This document shows positions 35,507 through 44,916 of a DNA stretch of 64,000 nucleotides, one piece after another (the first letter of the stretch is position 1; each line of letters starts with the position of its first letter). The stretch comes from Candidatus Sumerlaeota bacterium. Its GTDB lineage: Bacteria; Sumerlaeota; Sumerlaeia; JAFGJS01. The notes under the pieces are model-generated. The model ran no database searches. It was not told the origin of the DNA and saw nothing but the letters and a program-made list of their open reading frames with translations. The stretch is taken from the NCBI GenBank assembly GCA_016928995.1, contig JAFGJS010000137.1:31760-95759 (forward strand), given 5' to 3'. Both the position numbers and the translations under genes were made by a program.

Positions 35507-36522
35507 TGCATGGCGCTCAATTTAATTTTGCTGGGGCTGTCGTTGATCGCGTATCCTTTCCACAGCCAGTAATCGATTTTCTTGCCTGTGGATTGTTCGT
35601 ATTCCCGCGCCAATTCCTTCAGGTTATTGAGATAGTTGTCATTCCAAGCCTCGATTTTATTCACTCGGAACAGCGTCATGATTTGCCGGCCTTCCGGCGT
35701 GTCGCCCAGATTCATCGTCGCGTCGATAGTGGTTTTGCGTTGATCGTCCGGGATGTCGGCCAGCCGGGAAAAACCGGTTAGCCCCTCCAGCAACGGTTTC
35801 GATTCGGCCAGGATGGTCAGACGTTTTCCGATTTGAGGGTTGAGTTCATTCATCACATTATACGAAGTGCGGGACACGACGCAGGCGTCCATCTGGCCGA
35901 AAAAAACCGGCAGGATCGTTTCAGATGATTTTTGGGCGAGCTCGATCCGGCCCAGGAACTGCTCAGCCTCCGGGAGATTCTCCCGCTTGAGGATCACATC
36001 CAGCCACACCGCTCCGGCCATCCCGGCGATGCCGGTTTCAATCAGCATTCGTTTGCCCTTCAAGTTCGCCAGGCTGCTCACGCCGTTTTTTACAGATGCG
36101 AGCAGCACGTATGACATTTCCGCCGCCTCGCCGCGAACCTGGACGGCGTAAGGTTCCACGATGGAGCGATCAGGTAAGGCGACGTACTCAAGGGCGTGGA
36201 TCGTGACGGTATCGACTTTTCGATCCAGCAAGGCTTGGTAAATCTCCTGATAAGTGTGGTAGAATTTCCCTTCACTGCCGCGCCTGTCGTACTCGATGCT
36301 GGTCATCCACAGACTGATCGCCGTTTGCGCGTCTTTTAGATTCACGCCGGTGAGCTGCATGGTGGTTATCCCGTGCGGATAGGCGTTTTCACCGACATCG
36401 CTTGCCGCGGGCGATGTGAGCGTGTCATCATCGGCTGCCATGACGATACCGGCAAGCCCCATGACGCAAATGAGCGCTATGAGCCGCAGTCGTGATGACA
36501 AATGGAATCGAGTAACGCGCAT
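35503..36522 (-). CDS. PhnD/SsuA-type periplasmic binding protein (copy 2)
   Basis: A 339-residue exported protein with signal peptide ending near residue 29 ([16 protein letters not shown]). The mature part is a PhnD-like (phosphate/phosphonate-type) solute-binding fold: [45 protein letters not shown], and [28 protein letters not shown]. It closely resembles the neighbour at 36658-37668 over its whole length, so the two arose by tandem duplication. No permease or ATPase is nearby; the gene overlaps the hybrid kinase gene by 4 bp, pointing to a sensing role. Ligand unknown. Confidence 0.85.
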   Translation of the reverse strand: MRVTRFHLSSRLRLIALICVMGLAGIVMAADDDTLTSPAASDVGENAYPHGITTMQLTGVNLKDAQTAISLWMTSIEYDRRGSEGKFYHTYQEIYQALLDRKVDTVTIHALEYVALPDRSIVEPYAVQVRGEAAEMSYVLLASVKNGVSSLANLKGKRMLIETGIAGMAGAVWLDVILKRENLPEAEQFLGRIELAQKSSETILPVFFGQMDACVVSRTSYNVMNELNPQIGKRLTILAESKPLLEGLTGFSRLADIPDDQRKTTIDATMNLGDTPEGRQIMTLFRVNKIEAWNDNYLNNLKELAREYEQSTGKKIDYWLWKGYAINDSPSKIKLSAMQ

Positions 36523-36657
36523 GAAGGGATGCCTTGTTATGTTGAGCCGACAGCATTCATAATTTTTAGCGAAACGGAAAATGCATTTTATATCTGCGTT
36601 TCACTTGTCTTACTGTATTTGATCGTCTTTTCCGCGCTTAACATGAAGCGGGATTCT

Positions 36658-37668
36658 TCATTTTTTTGTAACCTCTGCGTTTCGCTCAATGCTTTTTTCC
36701 AGCATCCACTGGGCGAACTTCTTGCCGGATCTTTCTTCATATTCTCGCACAAGCGCCTGCAAGTTAACCAGGTAGGATTCGTCCCATAGCGCGACTCCGC
36801 TGGATTGGAAGAGATTCATAAACTGTTCCCCTTCCGGCGAGTTTCCGATGTTGAACACCATATTTTTCAGGTCTTGAAGCTCCTCTTCGCTCCAATCAAC
36901 AAGCGTGGAATGACATGAAATCACTTCAAGGAGCGGGGGAGATTCGAGCAGGATTTTGACGCGCTTTCCAATCTGGGGATTTAATTCCTGCATGACCATG
37001 AAGGAACGTTTGGGCACGACGCATGCATCGGCTTGCTTGAAGAAAACGGGAAGGACTGCGGCGGATGGCTTTTCAACAAGCGTTGTTTCGTCGAAGAACC
37101 GGCTGGATTCCGGCAGCTTCTGGCGCATCAGGATTACTTCCAGCCATAATGAGCCAGTCAGTCCAGTGAAACCGCTTTCGAGCAGCACGGTTTTACCTTT
37201 TAAATCATTCAGGCTATTCGCGCCGCCTTTAATTGGGACTAGAACCACATAAGTCGTTTCTGGAGTTTTGTCACGGATGGTCGCACTAAACGGCTGAAGC
37301 ACGGAACGATCGGGCAGCGCCAGATACTCTATGCCCAGTATGCTGGCGCCATTAACCTCGCCCGCGCGAACAGCTTTGTAGATTTCCAGGTAATCGGAAT
37401 AGAATTTAACGCCGATGATATCTTTATGGGTTTTGCCATAAAGCGCTTTCAGCCATACTGTCGTTGCGGTTTCGGCGTCATGCACGTCGACGCCGGAGAG
37501 TTGGGTCAGCGACATTGCATGTGCGACGTTTTCCTTCTTTTTAACGTTCAAGGACGCCGTGGTTGGCGCGTCCTTGTCGGCGCCCATGATGTTGTCCGGA
37601 CATGCCGCGCAGAACAAAGCAGCCACGCATAACATAGCGCAAACTCGCCAGCTTCGTATTATATGCAT
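36658..37668 (-). CDS. PhnD/SsuA-type periplasmic binding protein (copy 1)
   Basis: A 336-residue exported protein with signal segment CAMLCVAALFCAACPDNIMGA. It shares with the next gene the segments [93 protein letters not shown] and NIGNSPEGEQFMNLF. The paralogues are separated by 135 bp with no gene. It lies 30 bp downstream of the TolC-like gene. Differences between the pair could reflect two ligands or two signalling states. Confidence 0.85.
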   Translation of the reverse strand: MHIIRSWRVCAMLCVAALFCAACPDNIMGADKDAPTTASLNVKKKENVAHAMSLTQLSGVDVHDAETATTVWLKALYGKTHKDIIGVKFYSDYLEIYKAVRAGEVNGASILGIEYLALPDRSVLQPFSATIRDKTPETTYVVLVPIKGGANSLNDLKGKTVLLESGFTGLTGSLWLEVILMRQKLPESSRFFDETTLVEKPSAAVLPVFFKQADACVVPKRSFMVMQELNPQIGKRVKILLESPPLLEVISCHSTLVDWSEEELQDLKNMVFNIGNSPEGEQFMNLFQSSGVALWDESYLVNLQALVREYEERSGKKFAQWMLEKSIERNAEVTKK

Positions 37669-37698
37669 TTCAACAGTTTCGTCCGATTAATAGTATTA

Positions 37699-39312
37699 TC
37701 ATTCCTGTTCGGTCGGCTCCGATAGCAATTCGCCAATTGTCTTTTCCACTTCCGCGCCCACGATGAAATTCAATTCGTGCAAGGACTGGGCGTGCTGATG
37801 CAAGGATTGCAAGTAGCTGACTTCGATCAACACTTCGGTCAGCTGCGCTTCGATCATATCTTTGGTTTCCACTAATTCATTACGGTACGCCCGGATATTG
37901 AGATCACGGTTTTCCTGGGCGGAGACGTAGGCGTCTCGTGCGGCGACGGCCTGATGACCCGAGCCTTCCAGCGTATAGAGCGCTTGCTTCACCTGCAAAG
38001 CGAGTCCTTCGCGGAACAAGATGCCTTGGTGTTTGAATCGTTCGAGTTTGCTTTCGGCTTCGCGGACTTCGTTGATCGTGCGGAAGCCGCGAAACAGCGG
38101 CAACTCCATGCCCACGCCGGCGCTCCATGTGTCTTTGTTGCTCATCATCCCCGAATCCAGATCATTTTCCAGATGAACCAGTTCGCCAAAGAGGGCGATT
38201 TTGGGATAGTGTCCGCTTTGGGCTTGCAGCAACTGCGCCCGGGCCGCTTTAAGTCCGGCCTTTACGCGGTTCCAGTCGGGATTGAAGATGAAGGCGCCGC
38301 CGATGGCGTTTTCCGGTTTTATTGCGACGGTCTGGCGGGGGAGTTCTGGATTTTCCAGCTCGATTTCCTGAGTCCATTCCAGTCCAGCGGAAAAAGCCAG
38401 CACGGCCCGCGCGAGTTTCTCCTGGCTTTGGAGAATGGCAAGATTGGAGCGCAGGGTCTCCACGAAGATTTTATTGCGCAAAAAATCCGTTTTATCAACC
38501 GTGCCTGAGCCATTCAAATACATGGATTCGGTCAGTTTTAAAGTGGATTCCATGCGTCGCAGTGCGATGTCGATGGCATTGGTCAGCTCATGCAGAAAGA
38601 CCGCCATGTCGTAATATTTTTGAATGTCGTAATTCACCTGTAAATCCGATCGGCGCGCCTCCTGTCGCGCGGCTTCAAAGCCGAAACGGGCCTGGTCGTT
38701 CAGCGCGGTTCGCAGGCCGCCGGTGTAGAGCGGCCAGGTTGCCTTCAATGCCACGACGCCCAGCTGGCGGTCCTGGATTTTGACGCGCTGTTCAGGCACA
38801 TCGACGCCGCCGGTGGTCGTCATCGCTGGGATCTGGATGGGCATCCCTGGAATGGGCAGCGTCATTGCCGGCGACTGCGCGCTGAAATTGTATGAGGAGG
38901 CGGGAAACACGAACAAGGGATCTTTCTCTTGAGTGGTCGCCGCGGCTTCCAGCGTGAGCTGCGGCCAGTATGCGGACATGGCCTGCTTCATCTGCGCTTC
39001 GGCGATATCAAGCGTATATCGCGACACCGGCCGCAGGCGGCTGTTCACCAGAGCCAGCGCGATGCAATCTTCGCGGCTGAGCGGTTGCTTGGACTCCACT
39101 TTCGCCAAGGCGGCGTGATAATCAGGATTGGAAGGCAGCCAGATGCTGTCTTCGGTTTTTGACATGATTTCCGCGTCTTTTTCGCTCTGGATCCAATCGG
39201 CGTAGCGCTCTGTTTCCAATTGCTTTTCCAGTGAGGCATAATATGCGTCGCGGTTCCAAAAGCATCCGGTCAGCAAGACGGCGATGCCGATTGATAAAAG
39301 GCAGCGTAGCAT
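37699..39312 (-). CDS. TolC-family outer-membrane lipoprotein
   Basis: A 537-residue outer-membrane efflux-channel protein. The lipobox LLTGC gives a lipidated Cys at residue 16. Two TolC-type repeats of long helices are visible (LSREDCIALALVNSRLRPVSRYTLDIAEAQMKQAMSAYWPQL, and FNPDWNRVKAGLKAARAQLLQAQSGHYPKIALFGEL), with a coiled-coil-rich character throughout. It is the first gene of an apparent four-gene unit with two PhnD-like proteins and a hybrid kinase. No inner-membrane pump or adaptor is encoded nearby. Confidence 0.88.
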   Translation of the reverse strand: MLRCLLSIGIAVLLTGCFWNRDAYYASLEKQLETERYADWIQSEKDAEIMSKTEDSIWLPSNPDYHAALAKVESKQPLSREDCIALALVNSRLRPVSRYTLDIAEAQMKQAMSAYWPQLTLEAAATTQEKDPLFVFPASSYNFSAQSPAMTLPIPGMPIQIPAMTTTGGVDVPEQRVKIQDRQLGVVALKATWPLYTGGLRTALNDQARFGFEAARQEARRSDLQVNYDIQKYYDMAVFLHELTNAIDIALRRMESTLKLTESMYLNGSGTVDKTDFLRNKIFVETLRSNLAILQSQEKLARAVLAFSAGLEWTQEIELENPELPRQTVAIKPENAIGGAFIFNPDWNRVKAGLKAARAQLLQAQSGHYPKIALFGELVHLENDLDSGMMSNKDTWSAGVGMELPLFRGFRTINEVREAESKLERFKHQGILFREGLALQVKQALYTLEGSGHQAVAARDAYVSAQENRDLNIRAYRNELVETKDMIEAQLTEVLIEVSYLQSLHQHAQSLHELNFIVGAEVEKTIGELLSEPTEQE

Positions 39313-39604
39313 TGGCGTATCCTTTCAGTCATGAAAGCGGTGAAGAGATTTGCATACTGATTGTTAGATCGGAAAGAATTAGCAGAATCTTAATATTTTG
39401 ATTTTTACTGAAAATTGGACTGTGCAACTGATAAGAAGGATCGCCGATAGGGATAATGGTTTAAGCGCCTGTTTCTCAGCGATTTATGCATACGTGTTTT
39501 TTATTTCATGGGGATGTTAAAAACCGAAATGTTGAAATGCCGGGTTGAAATTTTGGCGGATTTCCTCAGCAAAAAACAGGAAGCAAGAGCAAAAAGGATG
39601 ATCG
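39313..39604. other. Gap upstream of the TolC-PhnD-kinase unit
   Basis: About 290 bp, AT-rich, no convincing gene. It should contain the promoter of the leftward tolC-like operon, but I see no strong -35/-10 pair. Confidence 0.4.
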
Positions 39605-41869
39605 TCAGTTTTTGCCTTTGTCTTTCGCGGGATAGTCCACGCGGAAATGATACCGGGCGCGCAACGATTTGGCGAACGAGTCGCCGATTTTCGACAGGTC
39701 TTGCAGGGTCAGCGGCGTTTCGCTGAATTGTCCGTCGCGGAACTTGGTTTCAATGGCGTCGCGCACAAGCCGCCGGATGTCGTCGTCGCGGATCAATTTT
39801 CCGGTCAATTTGGAAGTGGCCGTGGCCTCCACGGAGTCGGCCAGCATCAGCACCGCGGTCTCGATGGATTGCGGCTTCGGACCGGGATAGCGGAATTCCT
39901 CTTCGATCACGGGTTGGGCTTGGTCCGAGTTTTCATAAGCGCGCTGGGCCTGCGTGTAGAAGTATTGAATCAGCGATGTGCCGTGATGCTGCGGGATGAA
40001 GTCGATGATCGCCTCGGGCAACTTGTAGACGTTGCGCGCCATCTCGATGCCTTCCTTCACGTGGTTCTTGATGATCAGGCATGACATGTGCGGCGACAGG
40101 TCGTGATGGATTTTACGCTCCTCCTCGGTCACCTGGTTTTCGCTGTAGTATTTCGGTTTGAGCATCTTGCCCAGGTCGTGGAAGTAGCCGCCGGCCCGCA
40201 CCAGCAGATGGTTCGCGCCGATGGCCTCGGCGGCGGATTCGGCGAGTTTCGTCACGCTCAGGCTATGCTGATAGGAGCCGGGCGCTTTTTCCTCCAGGTC
40301 TTTCAGGGCGGGGTGCGTGGCGCCGGTGAGTTCGAGCAATTTGAAATCCGTCAGCACGCCCAGGACGCTTTCACAAGCCACGAGCGTGGGGTATGTGGCG
40401 ATGCTGCAAAGCAGCCCGTTGATCAGGCTCCAGATGATTTTCCAGTCGTCTGGCGGCGCTCCCGGTTCCTGGTTCACAAAGTGATAGACCAGATAGAGCA
40501 GCACGTTCACGCCGGAAATCCAGAGGCCGGTGCGCAGGATGTCGCTGCGTTTGCGGACGGTATAAAGCGAGGCCACGGCCGTGAAGCCGCTGAAGATGGC
40601 GAAGAGCACGGAGAAAAGCGGATCCGCCTGGGCGAAGAGCCCCAGCAGGATGGCGCCCGCGATGACCTGGATCAAAGCCAGCCGGGAATCGAGCATCACC
40701 GCTCCGAGGATCCCGACCGCGCCGGAAAGATAGAACAGCGCTCCGTATTCTCCGGCTCCGACGTAACTGTCGATTTCAATCGCCACGCGGGCGATCAGCA
40801 GCATCAGGATCGTGGGCAGCGCCGCGACCATGATGTTGTGCGAATTCATCGGCAGATGCGGCAGGAACTTACGCAGGTAGAGCGCGATGAAAAAGACGAT
40901 GGCGATGATCACCAGCAGATGGCAGATGAATACCTCCACGCGATAGACGGTCATCTTTGCGTTGTAGGCATCGATGATGCTCTGGATGCGCGGATTGATG
41001 ATCTGTCCTTCAGGGGCGATGACCGTGCGAATTTCAATGTCCAGCATGTAGTGCGGGACGTTCTGCCGCACGGTTTCTTCAGCCAGTTCCGTTCGTTCGA
41101 TATTATAAATTAAATTTGGCTTAAGCAGGTGCGTCAGCAACAGCTCGTTGAATTCCCATTCGACCGTGCCTTGTTTGAAGCGTTCCCGCCGGTATTGATC
41201 CAGAAATTGCGGCAAGTCGCCTTCGTCGATCAGCTTCGAGCGGTCCAATTTTTTGCCTGATGGCAAGAGCAGAATAGGACGGCGCGGCTGCCGGGAAATT
41301 CGGTTGTAAAACGGTTGGCTGAGCAGGCTGTTTTCCTTCAGCACGAGTTCGATGGCTTCATGGGTCAGGCGGCGGAAACGTTCATTGGGCAGGATTGCCG
41401 CAAAACGGCGCGCCTGATCCTCAGTGATAGGTATCGCGGCGATCTGTTTGATTTTCTGTGTCGCTTGCTGGATTAGTGTCGCGCTGCTCAGGCTATCCTC
41501 ATGCAGCGCGAGTTGTTCAATCAGGTCCACGACGTCCCGGCTGCGGCGTTCCGCCGCGGCGGCTACGGCGTCATTGCTGGAGCAAAAGACCGGCGCGCTT
41601 TCCAGCGCCAGGAGCTGGTCGCGTTCGAGGCGTTCGCTGTCCTCAATGCGGAGCGGAAAGGGCGCCAGGATGCGCTCCGGCGCCGGCTGACCGGATTCAT
41701 AGGCGATACGGCGGAAGTGTCCGGTCAGCGTTTGCGAGCAGATCAACATCAACAGTGCGATGATCAACGCGACCAGAAACCAGCGCAGGCGCGAATCATG
41801 CCGTTTGGCGCTGTCGCGCAAAGATAAGGTTGACCGCCAGTTGCGATATGCCTTGATCAGATTTTTCAT
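39605..41869 (-). CDS. pgpH: 7TM-HD phosphohydrolase of the PgpH (c-di-AMP phosphodiesterase) family
   Basis: A 754-residue membrane protein. A helix at about residues 30-46 is followed by an extracytoplasmic 7TMR-HDED-type domain (to about 320), seven transmembrane helices (about 325-500) and a cytoplasmic HD domain from about 540. HD landmarks are PGSYQHSLSVTKLAESAAEAIGAN, GGYFHDLGK, NHVKEGIEMARNYKLP-like sequence, and DFIPQHHGTSLI; these match PgpH, which hydrolyses c-di-AMP. It lies next to phoH on the same strand, a common pairing; ybeY, which often joins them, is missing here. Confidence 0.92.
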   Translation of the reverse strand: MKNLIKAYRNWRSTLSLRDSAKRHDSRLRWFLVALIIALLMLICSQTLTGHFRRIAYESGQPAPERILAPFPLRIEDSERLERDQLLALESAPVFCSSNDAVAAAAERRSRDVVDLIEQLALHEDSLSSATLIQQATQKIKQIAAIPITEDQARRFAAILPNERFRRLTHEAIELVLKENSLLSQPFYNRISRQPRRPILLLPSGKKLDRSKLIDEGDLPQFLDQYRRERFKQGTVEWEFNELLLTHLLKPNLIYNIERTELAEETVRQNVPHYMLDIEIRTVIAPEGQIINPRIQSIIDAYNAKMTVYRVEVFICHLLVIIAIVFFIALYLRKFLPHLPMNSHNIMVAALPTILMLLIARVAIEIDSYVGAGEYGALFYLSGAVGILGAVMLDSRLALIQVIAGAILLGLFAQADPLFSVLFAIFSGFTAVASLYTVRKRSDILRTGLWISGVNVLLYLVYHFVNQEPGAPPDDWKIIWSLINGLLCSIATYPTLVACESVLGVLTDFKLLELTGATHPALKDLEEKAPGSYQHSLSVTKLAESAAEAIGANHLLVRAGGYFHDLGKMLKPKYYSENQVTEEERKIHHDLSPHMSCLIIKNHVKEGIEMARNVYKLPEAIIDFIPQHHGTSLIQYFYTQAQRAYENSDQAQPVIEEEFRYPGPKPQSIETAVLMLADSVEATATSKLTGKLIRDDDIRRLVRDAIETKFRDGQFSETPLTLQDLSKIGDSFAKSLRARYHFRVDYPAKDKGKN

Positions 41870-41886
41870 GCGCCGCCCGTATTGAT

Positions 41887-42014
41887 TTAAATTCTAAACA
41901 CGAAATTCCAAATCCGAAACAAATTCAAAACTGAAAAACTCCAATGATCTAAAACAAATCCTCATTTGCCGATTCGATCTGTCCGACGAGTCTGACAAGT
42001 CCGACCGGTCCGAC
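41887..42014. repeat. Two adjacent low-complexity intergenic repeat tracts
   Basis: An AT-rich tract (41887-41962) has recurring AAATTC/AAATCC and AAACAAATTC words. It is followed by four copies of GTCYGAC at an exact 9-bp spacing (starts 41981, 41990, 41999, 42008). Both sequence types are familiar intergenic repeat fillers in uncultured bacterial genomes. They separate phoH from pgpH and encode nothing obvious. Confidence 0.6.
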
Positions 42015-42035
42015 GGATCCAACCACCCAATGAAA

Positions 42036-43109
42036 TTATTGAACCGGCCGCTGATTGGCTTCGGCTTCGGCCTGCTTCATTTTTTCGCGGATGATGTCGT
42101 TGCGATCATAGGCCTTGATGATTTTCTGCACCAGTTCATGCCGCACCACATCCCGCTCATTGAAGTATTGAAAATGAATTTCGTCGATCCCTGCAAGGAT
42201 TTCTTGCACCTGCACGAGCCCGGAATCCCGTTTGTGCTCCAGGTCGATTTGCGTCACGTCGCCCGTGATGACGGCCCGCGAGTCGAAACCGAGGCGCGTG
42301 AGGAACATTTTCATCTGCTCGCCGCTGGTGTTTTGCGCTTCGTCGAGGATCACGAAGGCGCTGTTCAGCGTGCGGCCGCGCATGAACGCCAGCGGCGCCA
42401 CCTCGATCACGCCGGACTCGATGCATTCGCGCACCCGCTCCGCTTCCATCATTTCATACAGCGCGTCGTACAGCGGGCGCAAGTACGGATTGATTTTCGC
42501 TTCCAGGTCGCCGGGCAGGAAACCGAGCCGTTCGCCGGCTTCCACGGCGGGCCGCGCGAGGATGATCCGCCGCACTTTTTGTTGCGTCAGCGCCGAAACC
42601 GCCATGGCGCAGGCCAGGTACGTCTTGCCCGTGCCGGCCGGACCGATCCCGAAGACGATGTCGTAGCGCCGGATAGCGTCAACATATTCTTTTTGACCTG
42701 GAGTCAGCGGCGTCAGCACCTTGTTGCGCGCGGGGACGAGGATCTGATCCTTCAGCGCCTCCTTGATCGACGCCTCTCCCTTCGCTTCCAACTGGCTCAT
42801 CGCGGCGTGCAGCTTTTGCCGGTCCATCTCGCGGCGTTCCTTTTGCCCGGTTTTGCGATGCAGTTCGAGCAGATCCTCGATCATGCCGGCGGTGCGCCGC
42901 ACGTTGGCCGAGTCGCCGCTGATGCGCAATTCATTCCCGCGTGCAATGATCCGCGTGTCGCTGCGGCGCTCGATGTCGCGCAGTTGGCTGTCGTTGCGTC
43001 CGCAGAATTTCAGGATCTCGTCCTGCTCCAGCACAATTACATGTTCCGCATGGTCGTTCAAGAGTCGATTCCATTTCTCGCGTTCAGTGAAATTTAAAAA
43101 CCGCTCCAT
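42036..43109 (-). CDS. phoH: PhoH-family ATPase
   Basis: A 357-residue cytoplasmic P-loop protein. An N-terminal KH-like region (residues about 1-85, [19 protein letters not shown]) precedes the ATPase core with Walker A GPAGTGKT (156-163) and Walker [10 protein letters not shown], then the sensor-like [10 protein letters not shown]. PhoH proteins are implicated in RNA metabolism and are commonly encoded beside the 7TM-HD protein, as here. The start is supported by an AGG a few bases upstream. Confidence 0.95.
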   Translation of the reverse strand: MERFLNFTEREKWNRLLNDHAEHVIVLEQDEILKFCGRNDSQLRDIERRSDTRIIARGNELRISGDSANVRRTAGMIEDLLELHRKTGQKERREMDRQKLHAAMSQLEAKGEASIKEALKDQILVPARNKVLTPLTPGQKEYVDAIRRYDIVFGIGPAGTGKTYLACAMAVSALTQQKVRRIILARPAVEAGERLGFLPGDLEAKINPYLRPLYDALYEMMEAERVRECIESGVIEVAPLAFMRGRTLNSAFVILDEAQNTSGEQMKMFLTRLGFDSRAVITGDVTQIDLEHKRDSGLVQVQEILAGIDEIHFQYFNERDVVRHELVQKIIKAYDRNDIIREKMKQAEAEANQRPVQ

Positions 43110-43496
43110 GACCTGCTAACGAGCCAGTCCACGGTCAGGAAGCAATTAAGCATCGCATGCGGGAAAAGCAAAAGCAACTTTTTCCATTGTTTTGGTTTCA
43201 TGGTTTTCATCGCCCAAGAGCTTCCTAAAGTCTCTTCCTGGCCAGTCGAAATCGCTATCGCTATCGGAATCGTTATCGAAAAAACAACAGCAACGACGAT
43301 TACGATCCCGATCCCGAATAGCGAGAAGAAGGCAAGTTGAACAGACCTTCGTAAGGTCCTGTTTCATCTATCCCAACCGAAGAAAAATACATTGCGAGCT
43401 TCATCTTTATAATGCTCCAATCGCATGATGTAAATTGATGAATTTTTCGACTCGTGCAGCATTTACTGCGTCGCGAGGGACTGCTTTGATCTTATT
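43110..43496. other. Gap with no supported gene
   Basis: Nearly 390 bp between phoH and the SGNH hydrolase gene. Short frames here translate to low-complexity Asp/Ser or Arg/Ser runs produced by the repeat at 43244-43320 and are not considered genes. Confidence 0.6.
43244..43320. repeat. Low-complexity hexamer-like repeat (TATCG/GATCC words)
   Basis: Degenerate 6-bp units (CGAAAT, CGCTAT, CGCTAT, CGGAAT, CGTTAT, then CGACGATTACGATCCCGATCCCGA) run for about 75 bp. Such tracts recur between genes in related environmental genomes. Translation gives Asp/Ser or Arg runs on either strand, so coding is unlikely. Confidence 0.6.
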
Positions 43497-44867
43497 ATGT
43501 GCGATGAAAACGGCAAAACCGGGAATCATGCGGCAGTGATGAGGCGAATCGCCGTTGTGGTTGGGCTGACAGCGCTTTGCTGGGCGGCGCTGTCTCCTGT
43601 ATTTTTGCGGCTTTTTTCGCCCGACGGCGCCCTGACGGACCATACAATCGCCGTGCTCCGCCGTTTGAGAGCGGAGATCAGTCTCTGCTTAGTAGCGCCA
43701 TTCTCACTCTGGATCGCGCTGGCCGTCTGGCCTTTGCGCAGCTTTTCCCCAAAAACCGTCAAGCGGCTTCGGCTGCCTTTGTTCTGGCTGATGTCCGTGT
43801 TTTTTGGACTTGTTCTCCTGGGTTTGATCGGCGAGCTTTTCGTGGCCTGGAACGACTCGCAGGCGGATCATATGAAAGCGTACCGGCTGTGCGACAATCC
43901 ACGATTGGCCTATGAACACGTCCCGTCGGTGGAGACGAAAGAGAAGGGCGTTCTGTATCGGATCAATGCAATGGGGTTTCGCGGGGAGGAGTGGCCGCTT
44001 GATGACAGCTGCCGCGTGATGATCGCCGGCGATTCAGTGTTATACGGCTATTATGTGCCGCAGGAGAAGACTTTCTGGTCGATCATCGACCAGCGCGCGA
44101 GCGAGAAAGACGGCTTGTCCGGCTGGCTCCACGCACTTGGCGTCAATGGCTACGGAACGTATCAGGAGTGCGAGTTGATCCGGGTTTACAGCCCGATTCT
44201 GAAGCCGCGGGTGGTATTGCTGGCTGTTTGCCTGAATGACGCGGACGATCCCTATGAGCATATCAATTGGCCGGGCGACATTGCGTTGCCGCCGGAAGCC
44301 GTGCCCAATCCGGAATTGCGCCGGCAGAGGCTGGCTGCGAAGGAGCAGGCCGGACAGCCCGTGACGGGCATGCTGTCGTTGATCCAACGGGCCGGCCGGC
44401 GGTATTCGCGCCTTTACCGCTATGTGGAAGGACGCGTTTACATGCTGAAGCATCAAAACACTTTTTATAACGACCAGTTGAAACGGCTGAGCGATCCCGA
44501 TTCACCGGAGATCCACTGGATGGGCGAGCAGTTCGAGACGATTCAGCAGTTCTGTGCAGCTCATCAGATGGAATTGGGCGTGGTGATTTTTCCGTTGCGC
44601 TGCCAGCTGACCGAGAATCATCCTTTCGCCACACAACCACAAATAGTCATCAAAGACCTATGCGAGCGATTGGGATGTCCCGCGCTCGATCTGACTTCGA
44701 CATTGGCGGACACAGGTGGTGTGCGGAATTTCGTGGATTACTGTCACTTGTCGGTAAAGGGACATGAAGTTGTCGCGGACAAGTTATACAGCTGGTTGCT
44801 TTCCCAATTTGAATCACTGAAACCATCGTCCGATCCAGCGCCGAATCCAATGGACCAAAATAATTAG
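43497..44867 (+). CDS. Membrane-anchored SGNH/GDSL hydrolase-like protein
   Basis: A 456-residue protein with three hydrophobic helices in the first 130 residues, then an SGNH fold outside the membrane. Block I is VMIAGDSVLYGYYV with the nucleophile Ser, block II the Gly in GVNGYGTYQE, block III CLNDADD with Asn, and block V DYCHLSVKGHEVVA with Asp and His. Related membrane-anchored enzymes often act as O-acetyl transferases or esterases of surface glycans. An ATG at 43539 (MRRIAVVVG) is an equally good start and lacks the 14 preceding residues. A bidirectional hairpin terminator follows at once. Confidence 0.82.
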   Translation: MCDENGKTGNHAAVMRRIAVVVGLTALCWAALSPVFLRLFSPDGALTDHTIAVLRRLRAEISLCLVAPFSLWIALAVWPLRSFSPKTVKRLRLPLFWLMSVFFGLVLLGLIGELFVAWNDSQADHMKAYRLCDNPRLAYEHVPSVETKEKGVLYRINAMGFRGEEWPLDDSCRVMIAGDSVLYGYYVPQEKTFWSIIDQRASEKDGLSGWLHALGVNGYGTYQECELIRVYSPILKPRVVLLAVCLNDADDPYEHINWPGDIALPPEAVPNPELRRQRLAAKEQAGQPVTGMLSLIQRAGRRYSRLYRYVEGRVYMLKHQNTFYNDQLKRLSDPDSPEIHWMGEQFETIQQFCAAHQMELGVVIFPLRCQLTENHPFATQPQIVIKDLCERLGCPALDLTSTLADTGGVRNFVDYCHLSVKGHEVVADKLYSWLLSQFESLKPSSDPAPNPMDQNN

Positions 44868-44911
44868 GGGCGATTGAGCACAATCGCCCCTATCCCATGC
44901 TGCTTTTTTTT
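44865..44911. terminator. Terminator between convergent genes
   Basis: A perfect 12-bp stem TAGGGGCGATTG/CAATCGCCCCTA with loop AGCA occupies 44865-44892 and overlaps the stop codon of the SGNH gene. Eight T residues follow at 44904-44911. It lies between converging genes and may serve both, although the T-run favours the plus strand and is 11 nt from the stem. Confidence 0.65.
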
Positions 44912-44916
44912 AATGA

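Noticed and set aside
41981..42014. Possible CRISPR-like regular repeats
   Set aside because: Units are only 7 bp at a 9-bp period with no spacers of CRISPR length and no cas genes.
43146..43428. Overlapping short frames on both strands encoding Asp/Ser- and Arg/Ser-rich peptides
   Set aside because: They are translations of a low-complexity DNA repeat, with no ribosome binding site or domain signal.
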